Source: Hemicentrotus pulcherrimus (taxonomy: Eukaryota > Echinodermata > Echinoidea > Camarodonta > Strongylocentrotidae). From it: a DNA stretch of 64,000 bases. Location of the stretch: assembly GCA_003118195.1 (NCBI GenBank), contig BEXV01000718.1, positions 26,113 to 90,112 of the forward strand. The letters are read 5' to 3'. How positions within the stretch are numbered: the stretch's first letter is position 1; every line of letters starts with the position of its first letter. Shown here in pieces: positions 50,673 to 62,600 of the stretch. Both the position numbers and the translations under genes were made by a program. The notes under the pieces are model-generated. The model searched no databases and was not told the origin of the DNA. It saw only the letters and a program-made list of their open reading frames with translations.

Positions 50673-53600
50673 CTGTAAATGAAAACAAGAATACAGAGAA
50701 GAAAACAATGTAAAGATGTGCTATTGATCATTACAGCAGGATACGTAACTGTTAGTAGACAGAGATGTATGATCACTCACATGATTCAGTGGGAAAAAAG
50801 GTGATTTTGATAATACCAAAAACTTCTTTCCTTTCTCAATTTAATGTATCTTTTTGCCGTTTCATATCAAGTTATATGGTTAAGACCTTGTTTGAAGAAA
50901 AATGCAATGATTTCAGTAGATTAAATCCACTTGTTACCAATAACATGTATATGCAAATATATTCTACTGTGCTGCAAGAGATCCTCACATTTTTAAAACC
51001 ACAACATTAAGTTAAATGAAAATATGTATTTTTAGTTTCTATTTAAAAGTACTTAGCAAGGTTTATGAAACAGGGCCCATGAAAGCAATAACAAACTCGA
51101 ATTTAGACAGGTAACCTAGAGTGAGAGAGAGAAGGAGAATCTTCTTGTCTCACCTATCTCTCCAGGGTTGCCTTCCATGATACCGTTCTCCACCGGGGTT
51201 CCTTCAGGAGCGCTCAAGGCCATAGGGTCTCCAGCCAGCTGAGCTTCTCCATCTACCATAGTCTCCAGGACTGCCTGGACTCCGTCTGTGTTGGTCTGCT
51301 CCTTCATCATCTGATTGTCAAGAGAATTCTGTGAAGAGACGGATGGAGGGATTATATTAACATGCTACACTGCAAATCGGGATAAAATCTTCTTATAGTG
51401 AAGAATGGTGTAATCAAGTTCAGAAATTAGCCTAAATGTTTGAAAATTTCACTGCAGCAAAAGGAGATGTGCCATTTTGACACTCTTTAAAGAAAATGAA
51501 ATACATGCAACTGTTTAAGCATCCCACATGCAGTGGATGGCAACGTCAGCAATGATTTGTTTCAAACCCAATTTGTAAGAGGTACTTAACGATAAATACT
51601 TCTCACAATCAAAATTAAAGAAAATAAAGATCATTGGCATTTACTGATTTTAAGTTTGCCGAAATCTGAACATTCAATAACATTTGGAAATCTATTGCAT
51701 CTGCATGACTATTAAATATCTGAACAAGAATACACACCTGTGTAATAACGGTGAGTTTTGGAGGCAGGTCATCCACAGTGAGTTCCTCATTGTTGTTCTC
51801 ACCCAACGTGGCCTGTGGGGTAGTAGCCTCTGGAGTCTCACTGGACTCTGGGGTCTCCTGGGACTCAGCAGTCTCATTAGTATCATTGGACTCTGGGACT
51901 GGGACTGGGACTGGAGCTGGAGCTGGATCCTTCTCCAGACTTTCCTGTCTAGAGATGTTCTCCTTCTGACTAGCATCTGATTCCACTGGGATCTCTGTGC
52001 TCATCGTTGTATCATCCTGGATTGTGAAAAGAATGAATGGCAAGGAACCCCAAAACGTGATAAGACTTAATGAGAAGAAGAGCACACAATCAATGGAAAA
52101 TTGAATCAACTAATTGCCCTTTGTGTACTCAAATGATGACAATAAACAATTACAGATGATGTCATAAGTAATCAATCGTTCACATAAACTACCACATTAT
52201 AAATATTGTATTTTCAGTTACCCGAAACCAGAAAGTTTGACAGATTAACAGAGACATGTGGACAGAGGAGAAGCAAGATAGCTCAGTGATAAGAAATCAA
52301 AGAAAAAACCAATAGACTCACCACACTATCAATTTCTGCATCAGCATTGGCAGCCCCAATGCTTGTGATTGTCTCTTCTACAGCTTCTCCTAGACTGTCT
52401 GGGTCATCTTCCTCTTCCCCACTCCCAATGCTGAGAAGTCAAAGAAAAATATCGAAGATGCCATATTACTTGACATCTCAAGCATGATGCTTCATATCTT
52501 ATTTCCAGTTCAAGGATAGGTACAAATAAATAATCATCCCTACAAACTGTGTAATTGAGCCAACATTGACAAATCAAATTGGCCACATTCTTTCTTTTGT
52601 AAAATGTATGACAGAATGTTACAGAGTTCCTGCATTAGAGGTACTGAGATAATTTGTAATGCTAGACGAATCAAACTAAAACTACTCACAGAGGGCTTCC
52701 AATTAATGTTTTAGCTACAGCAAGTTTTATCGTGTCTCCAACCTCCAAAATATTGAGATATTGGTCATGGACAATGAAGGGCCATTCTTAGGAAACAAAT
52801 AATACATTGAATGACTTACTATGTAACTCCTTTTGATTCACTCATGGAGAGCTCAATCTGTAAATGATCCACACCCTGTGGCTCACTGTCTCTGTTCAAG
52901 ATGAAATAAAAGAAAATAACAATCATTATTCACTAGTTCTCTATAAACCTGCATAGAGCATGAATAGTAGTATGTACATGCCATGATTTCACAACTTTAA
53001 AAAAATTAATTTCAACCCATTTAAAAAGCATGTTTAATTCTACTTTGATATCACTATGATACTTATTCTCCTTTGACAATTAAAACAAAAACAAACTAGT
53101 ATTTTTGAAATATCCTTTTAAATGGGTGGACATTAAAGAATATAACAGCTCAAACATTCAAGTCATTTATTACTTGTATTACAAGAATGAAATAATAACA
53201 AAAGAAAATCACAAATAGTACTCACTCTTCTCTATCACTGATGTCCATTTGTGTAGAAAACATATCATCTCTCGTCTGAAAACACAAACAAATCAAGTAG
53301 ATACAGGTAATAATAACATAATCTTGCATATTTCTCATACATAATACTACAAGCTCTTTAAAAACAACATGACTGTTGGTAAGGCATACAACTGAAAGAA
53401 GTACAACAGCAAAACAAGTATGCCACAGCCAAGCAATGACTCTTGTGATAGTGTAGGATCATTGTGTGGTTGAGAAATGGTTGAGCCCAGAACACTGTGC
53501 TAACAGTTACAAGTGTGATCAGATGATTGATATTATAATATTACAGAGCTGCCAACCTTGTGCGACCCAAAAAAGGAATCATGATGGCAAAAAAAAAAAA

Positions 53601-56600
53601 GAATTTCAAGCCAAAAAAAGGAATTCAAAATAACGAAAGTTATAACCACACGTGACATACTTCCAATGCAGAAATGTTCATTCCTCATGCTGTTTATTCC
53701 ATACAAGCAGGTTTTTTTGTTTTGGTTATTTTGGTATTATCGGCATTTCATTCTTCATGAGAATATTTTTCTTTTTAAGTCTGTTTTGAAATTATTTTTC
53801 TATTGCATTTGTGATCAAATCAACCTTTTAGGGCAGTTGGAAGACGTGTGGTATGTAAAAAAAAGAAGAAAAAAAGTATTTTATGAAGGAAAAATGTAAT
53901 ACATGTACCGTAATTGGGAAGAAAAAACGGAGTAATTACGGCAAAAACGGAATGGTTGGCAGCTCTGATATTATATTCACTTTGCAGAAAGGTAAGAATA
54001 GAACAACCATGTAGTGGGAAAAACCTCAGAAATGCAAGGTAGTCAAAAGGTAAATAAGAAGAAATTGATTTACAAGACAAGAGTAGGCAAACATGTGTAA
54101 GAGATGATAATGTGATTTCAAACAACAGTAAAGGGATACAACACTACGCAAAATGTATTGATTATATATATATTTAGTCTATTTCAACAGGGTGGATTCA
54201 TCAGTGATATTGCCACTATTTTACAAGGGGGCCTTGTAAATCAAATGTAGACTTACATTTCCTAGTTCTTCCTCTTCAAATCTAGAAGCTACTGCCATAG
54301 CACTCTCCAGTTCATCTTCCATCATAGCTCCTCCACCAGAACAACCACCACCCTGCTGCTGCTGCCTGCCAGGTGAATGACTCTGCTGCTGGACAGTATC
54401 TTCTTCATCGGATGACGACTCATCATCAGAACTGCTTTCTCCTGAGATGGATGAATTGAATAGAGTGGCATTGATTTAGGATTGCATCAACTGAATAATA
54501 GCATGCCTAATATCCAGCTGATGAGCATATAAATTCATTATGAAGCTTTGAACCAAAATTTTACTTAAGTTTCACAATCATCACCTCCTGTGTATTTGTA
54601 ATCTAAAAATGTAAGTCTCCAGACGATATCCTTAAATATTTCAGAATATTTTTGCTTCCGGAGCTCACACTTTAGACCTAGCATTAATTTGTACTCATTG
54701 AAATAAATGTCAAAACAAAATGCAACCCTTGAACAAATATGGAAAAGTCCAGAAATCAATACCATTGTCAGCATATTGCGTAAATAAAATGTCTAAAAAC
54801 ACACAGAAATTACTGGCTTGGAATAGATGTTTGGGATGTATAATACAGGGATGCCAGTTAGAATTAATCAGAGGGCCTGTAAATCACCTAGAATGAGCTA
54901 GTTTGTACACACAAAAATAACTCGCCAGGGCCTGAATTCAGGCGATTGCCTGAAAACTGGTATCCCTGATAACAACTTCACGTCTTGAAAAACAAATATT
55001 TTGCCTGATCAATACTCTACAAAGGCTTAAACAGTAAAGCTCAAGATTTTATCATCAACAATGAAGATAGACAGTAACCCAGACTATTTGTTACCTTCTC
55101 CAGTAGCTTGAGCTGTACCAGTCTCTGTGCCTGTTTCTGTTTGCTCATCCTCATCATCATCATCCTCCTCATCATCCTCCTCATCATCGTCATCATCTTC
55201 ATCCCGTTTGGCTGCTTCTTGTTTGAGTTTGTTACCAGCTGTATCAAGGTCCTGCATGAGCCTGAAGAAAGCTAGCTCATTGAAGAGGATCTCAGAGATA
55301 TCTACCAGCAAGTCCTCTCCACACTCACGCATCCTGAGAAAAAAGATGATAAATCAAATTACATTAGGTTTATCTTTACGACAAACACCATCATCACCAG
55401 AGTCACAACCATAGAACAAATATTTTTGTTTCAAGTTAAGAACAGTAATCCAGGGATTATGCTTTTACTCACACATAGAAGTGACAACAGTAAAGAGAAA
55501 ATATGATGCTTTTCATGTAATACAAACATTTTCCTGAACATGCTATTCAATGAGTACATAACTGATATCTAACCTTTCAAAAGAGTCTATTTGTCCACAA
55601 TACTAAACATGTAAAAAAGTTACCTGAAATATCTACTCTGTATTGTCTCTAAATCTAAATCGATGGTTATTTATTAATTTTTGACAGATATCAATTTGCT
55701 ATATCTTTGAAAGAGAGCAAAGAACATAATACCCTTCTAAAAGAACCATTGAAAATAAATAGCAAGCGGGTGGTCAACTTACTTTCTACCAGAGAACTTA
55801 GCCAGAGAGTCTTCTAGGATGGAGCCCAACTGCCTGTTGAAGAAGCGAACAAACTCCCTGCTTTCATCCTTCTGCCTCGCCAGACCTAGCACCAGACGTC
55901 TGATGTAGGCCAGTAGCTGTGGAGAGCACACATCATCCATGTGTTCCTTGAGGTAGGGAATTACCTCCTGCATGATGCCTTTGATCTGTAGGTCTAGCTG
56001 ACGGGTATCAATGCGAGGGTACTGTTGAGGACAGAAGGAATAAGAAAAAAATTCCTTTGAACTCAGAGACTCATTTTAATGGGTGAATGGGTCTACAGCA
56101 TATATCAATTGTCAGTACAACTATTACATTTTACAGTTGATCACTTTTAGTAGAAATGAAAGCATCACTCAAAAGCAAATGAAGCATTGATTTTTTATTC
56201 TGCCCCCCCCCCAAAAAAAAATTGTAACTATTTTGGCATTCTTTAATTCTACCACCCCTAAATATTTCATAGTAATATCCATTACAAATTTGAAGAAGCA
56301 AACAATTTATGATTAAACACATTGGAAAATATCCTACTAAGGTTTAATACAGAAATTCACAAGCTGAGCAGATTTAAGAATGTCATAAAAGTAAACTCAC
56401 CGGCAGGTCAGAGAAGGAGCTTTCACTGCCCATGTCTTGAGCTGAGCTATTACTAGTCATATCCGAGGCAGACATAGCACCTCCTTCCTTGGTATTCTCT
56501 ATTGAGCTGATTCCTGAAGCAGCCTCAACCTCTGCCTTCATCCTCTCGTATTCTCTCATCCGCTGAAAGATAATGAGAGTGGATAGTGTAAAAAAGTGAC

Positions 56601-59600
56601 ATCATTAAAATTATTTATAATGGCTACATCTAAATAGGTGCATTTCATCATCAAAGAAGTTATCTTTGTGGTATACATGCAGGCTGCAGGCTTGAAATAC
56701 CGAAGTGAAGATGGGTAGAAGCTTGAAACATACATGTTTACATGACTATCCCAACAATGTAAGTTTTCTTATTTTAAACTCCAAGTACGGTCAAACTGGG
56801 GAACAATAGGTGTTGAACTCACATACATTTTAGGATTCTTGTAATAGGAATCAATACCCTTTGTCAAAAAATGATTTCCCCTCACTATTCTCACCTTGAG
56901 TGCCTTATCAAGATGAATGACGGTGTCTCCGAGGTCTTCGTTGGCAAAGCCAAACTCTGCTCGTCCCAATGATGGAGGTGTGGAGAGCGTACTAGCAGAG
57001 TCTACATTCTCAATGTAATCATACTGATCATCTTCCAGCAGGGCATATGACGACTCGTGAGGCTTCTGCAGATTAGCACCAAATAGACGGGCCTGGTGGA
57101 TAAATCACAAGATTTCATGCTTACTAAGGAGTTGTAGTTATAATAGCTTTTATTCTAGTTGTATGTAAAGCAATATTTTCATATTTTCCATTACAAATGC
57201 ATTTTTTTTGGGGNTCTTTGAACCCCATGATTTCTACACATTTTGTTTTGGCTTCTCAGGTGATGACCCCACACACATGTAATTTCAGTGCAAAATACAA
57301 CATAGCCAAAAGACTATCTCTTTTCATAGTTGCACAAAAACAGCATATTAGAAACCAGATCAAAATGAAGTAAGTTTTGAAAAGAAAAAAAGAAAGAATG
57401 GTCTTACCTTGATTTCTTCTTCATCTGATGTAATAAAGCTCTCACTTGGAGTTTGCTCTGATCCTACAAAGTTCATCCATGCTGGCATTGGCTGTACACA
57501 AAATAGGAAAGATTTATAAACATATCTCTATTACTGGAGTTAAATACACAATGGACAAACTATTCAATGTAATTTTGTAATACTTTAATGTTTGAGTTTT
57601 TAGTTTATTGAGTTTGAGTTTATTGGTTTCACATGCAGATATTATACAGATAACAAAATATACATAAAAGACATATTGTTTCATAATTCAAAAAAATGAT
57701 TATAGTAATTGACAAAGTCAATTGTTCACAATACTACAGTAAACATTTGTACATAATCATTTCCACCACACATTTAAAGAAATCATGTCATTTCTTGGGA
57801 TATAGAACCTGACTAATGGGCAATACATTTCTTGTATTCTTTATTTTTCAAGATCTACACTGTTCTGTATAAAAACCAGTGCATGGATAAAAAAAACCCT
57901 GTACATATCGTCCAAATATGTCATTGATTTAAATTGTAAGTAAGTACACCTGTACTGATAATGTTAGAATATTTACCCTCTCTGATGGTAGCGTTGGCGC
58001 CTCAGATGCTGAAGCATTGGTGTTATTGTCATCAGTGAGGTACTTGGAGACAAGGTCTTGTAGGGCATAGAGCGCCCTCTGTCGGAGGTAGTCTGAATTG
58101 AGCATCTGAAGCTCACGGAACAGCTCAATGAGGAAGTGCGGTCTCGTCTCGTTCTGTGAGATGAGTGATGCCACTTCTGAGTAGATGGACTCACGCAGCG
58201 CTTCAAAGAGAGAGAACTCACTCCCTGCATCAGACTCACTGGACAATTAGAAAGAAGATATGAATCTATTAATTGCAAAGAATTTCCATGAATAACATTA
58301 GCATTTTATAAAAATCAAATATTGAAAAGAAGGATTGATGTAATAGATGATACAAGTTACATTTAAAAAGCTCTCTGAAATATCTGCTTCATAAGAGACA
58401 CACTCCTTAAAAGACAGATTTTGTTTACGTTTTCTGGATCGATTAAATCCAACAAGAATACTTGATCTACATACATCTTAAACATCTAGGATTCTGATTC
58501 ATGAACAAAACTTTGGGCAACGTGGAACACCAAAATTAAATAAAAGCTTCTTGCATGCAAATAAATATTAAAGAAAACACAAGATTTTTTACTTACAGTT
58601 CACTTGTCTGTGACCTGATTGACCTTTCAGTGTCTTGCTCTATCTGTTGTCGCTTCTGTTGACCTTTTCCCTTTGACTTTGCTCCATTGTTACCCCTATC
58701 ACTGTCACCAGGGAGACTAGACATGGAGACTGTGCTGGTAATGCTAGCTGTGTCCAGGAAGGCAGTCCCACTGATGGAGGAACTCAGACCAGTACCCATC
58801 TTGGGTCCTAGAAGCTTAGCCAGACGGGCGCTGGGCTGGGTGGACTGGCTTGATAGTTGCGCTCTTGCTTGGGATGCACTGCTTGGCATTGGGTGCTTGC
58901 CTGTAGAGAAACACAGGGAAACTAGGATTAGGTTTTAATATCTAAACAAGAATATCTTTTGACAGTTGAAATATCGTTTAACCTTTCAAGAAAATAAAGT
59001 GAGACCGGCTCAATTGAAAGCTTAAATCAAACCTTACCTTACTCTTTGAACGAAATGTGATAGGGGTTCTCATTATGTAATTAGGTACATACATCTTTAT
59101 TACAGATAACTGAAAGTTCACAATTCAAAATATGGATCGATGCCATGAGCCATAATGTTCAATGTGCCTGACAAAGGACCAAGTATTCCAAGAGAATTGG
59201 AGAAACATTTCTTACCTCTTCTGTTGGATGATGTATTTGATCTCTGACTGCCCAACTCATCTCGAAGTCTCCTCTGCTGATCTCTATAATAATCATGAAA
59301 GAAAACAAGAGGAAAACATCACACATTGTTCAATCACCCAGGTGTATCATAACCATTGTATACAGAAATTGAGCAAGTAAAAACCTTGCACATAAAATAG
59401 AAGTTGTATGGGTTTTAATATCACGACAAAAACACAAAGGAGTAGTTCTATGATACACTTTTCAAGGCAGAATTTCATACACCATCGGTCCATGAAGCAA
59501 TGAAACTGCCAGACACAAATTTAGTGTTGTACTATTGGTCTAGAATCCCAGTAAAAACCCTTAAAGATGACATTCAGTTAATGACATTCAGTTACAATCA

Positions 59601-62600
59601 TCTGGCGTAAAGTCTCATAAATGCACCCCCCCCCCTTCATGATTAAGACCTATCTTGACTCTACCATTGCACATTATACAACTCACTCCCAGATCCTAAT
59701 CAAATGATTGGTCATGCGCGGTCACGTGTAATTCATTTACTGAGCCTATTGCATGCTTTTTCATGAAAAGGCGTGCAATATTTTCCAGTCCTATTGCACA
59801 CTTTTTCAGAGTGCAGTAGTGCGCATAGAGGTTAGAGCACTTTACACTGCGTGTGCATGGGCCTATTTTTGCACAGCACAATGCATATATGGGTATAGAG
59901 GTAAGTGCACTTACTATATCTATGTGTGCGCAATAAATTAAGCCTTATTAAACTTGAAATTTATTTGTCAGCCTAACCATACTGTCACAAAACAATCTTC
60001 AATTAATTCTTTATATATCAAATACAAGGATCTAGGAGTTGCATGTATAAAACAAATGATGCATGTTTTCAGTATACGATCTATCCGCACGCGTTGATGC
60101 TTTCAGTATACGATCTATCCGCCCTCATTGATGCTGTGTGTATTTATCGCACTCGGCCTAATAGCTTTGTGCAATAGATATACACAGCCTCAACTCGAGT
60201 GTGGATAGATCGTATAATGAACTCATGTGCATGCATCATTTGTATACTATCCTGTTAAGAAAAGTAAGATTAGATGACTTACGTTCTTTTGAGAAGGCTG
60301 GTAATATCTAGAGGAGGTACAGCAATCTCCNCCCCCCCCATGATTAAGACCTATCTTGACTCTACCATTGCACATTATACAACTCACTCCCAGATCCTAA
60401 TCAAATGATTGGTCATGCACGGTTACATGTGATTCATTTACTGAGCCTATATTGCACGTTTTTTCAGGGCGCAGAAGTGCGCGTAGAGGTTACAGCGCTT
60501 AATACTGCGTGTGCATGGGCCTATTTTTGCGCAGCACTATGCGTTTATGGGTATAGAGGTAAGTGCGCTTACTATATCTATATGTGCGCACTAAATTAAG
60601 CCTTATCGAACTTGAGGAGATTTATTTGTCAGCCTAACCATACTGTCACAAAACAATGTAGGATCAAGGAGTTTCATGTACAAAACAAATGATGCGTGTT
60701 TACAATCGTTCAGTATACGATCTATCCCCCCTCGTTGATGCTGTGTGTAACAATCATTATCACAATATATATACACAGCCTCAACTCTAGTGCAGATAGA
60801 TTGTATAATGTACTCATGCGCATGCATCATTTCTATACTATCCTGTTAAGAAAAGATTAGATGACTTACGTTCTTTTGAGAAGGCTGGTAATATCTAGAG
60901 GAGGTACAGCAATCTCTTCCCTTGACTCTGTGGGTGGTTCCCTTGCCAGAAGATCATTGATGTCTCCAATCCCACTGTCTAGAGTGTATCCTCCCATCAT
61001 CTTCATCTGCTTGCTGCTTATAGCACCGTTCAGGTAGGCAGCTTCAAACTCATCATCATCGTTGCTGACTTGAGCTGTGTTGGGTGGAACATGGTAGGAG
61101 GCTGCATCACCGTACCTCTGCTGAGGGGGCTGGCGGGCATAGGGGTTGTAGGTGTCCCTTTGTCCAGCAGAGCCACCCTCGTTCAGGTTGTTGGGGGTGT
61201 AGGGGTTTGCATAGGGTGAGGGGTAGTTTCCTGGACTCGGTTGAGCAAAGCCTGGTGGGAATGTAGGATTCACGTTGAATGGCATGCCTAGTGATGTGTG
61301 AAAGAAACAGAAGAATAAAAGAAATCTCATACTAGTAACTGTTTTGAAACGATCAAGCTCCCTTTCCCCCACCATTCAACATTAGGATGTAAATCCATAA
61401 ATTCATAGGAGAAGATAATAACAGAGATTGGATATGGGCAGGTTGATGAAAAGGAAAGAGCATAGGCATCATAGTTATCTTTACCTCGTCATTCTTTGAA
61501 GAAATTATTCTTTTATAAAAACGGAAGACTTCATCTGTTTAAAATCTACACCTTTAGTATGGTCACTTCTTAACACATGAAACTGTACTTAATCTTAATG
61601 AAGAGAAACAGAGAGGTCATATCATGGTGAAACCAGACATAGTGATAATGAAAGATAAGCCTGGACTTACCACGATTATATGGAGGAGGACCGTACATTG
61701 CTTCAGGTCCCATACCAGGGGATCTCCCAAAGGGTGGAGACTGACCTGGGTATCCCATGCCCATGGGTCTGGGTTGATTCCTGTACATAGGTGGGGCATT
61801 GTTATTGCTATTGGTATTGGTAGCTGCCATGCCACCACCTCCTACTCCTACATCAAAGGAAGCTTCAGAGCGTCTCTCCTCCAGCTGGCTACGCAGTCTC
61901 TGGATCTGGTTCTGCTGCTGATAGAGCTGGGTGTAGGCACTGTTCAAGTTTAACATTAGTTGCTGGTGCTGCATGCGAAGATCGTAGTTCTGGACAAGGT
62001 CATCTAGGTGACCTTCTCCAGGAGGAACAAAGGGGTTGGGAGGTGTGGGGGCGGGATGTAAACCACCATGACCAGCTGTCAATCAAGAACAATTTAAAAA
62101 TGGTGATTTGTTTGTGATGAATCAACATCTCAATAGAACATTCCTCATTCTCACTCTGCAAATATCAATTTCTGCATTCGACTTTATTTTCTTATCATTC
62201 CAAACGAAGCCAAACTTCAAACCTTCACAACTTGACCAAAATCCCTTTTTGACACTGAACCTTGAAAAATGTGATAAAACGTTATTGTGGGGATGTATCA
62301 TACCTGAATATCATCTAAAAAACAATACTAGTGTCAAGTGACATGATTTCAAAAATATATATCCAAATTTTGCATAATAATGAGTTCCCACCCTGATAAT
62401 ATGGATTATATGATTTGAGCTGATTTACTTGATTCTAGGCTTTGGAGGACATACCATTAAGAGATCCTGACAGTAGGTTGCTCATTGATTGTTGATCTGA
62501 AATGAGTGACTGACACATTCCCATGCTGTTAGATAGCTGTCTCTGCAGCTGGCCAATGTGACCTTGTAGAGCCTGGACAGTAGGGTCCTCCATAGAGGGA

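Noticed and set aside
52690..52785. Extra PCM1 exon ending AKTLIGSPL at a good GTGAGT donor
   Set aside because: The frame is open for about 30 codons and its end fits the next exon, but no acceptor here fits the two bases left by the preceding exon; each gives a stop or a frame break. The direct join 52820 to 52430 works.
60283..60330. A second PCM1 exon in the duplicated segment
   Set aside because: It is only the last 48 bp of the exon at 60870-61287, has no acceptor and ends at an N.
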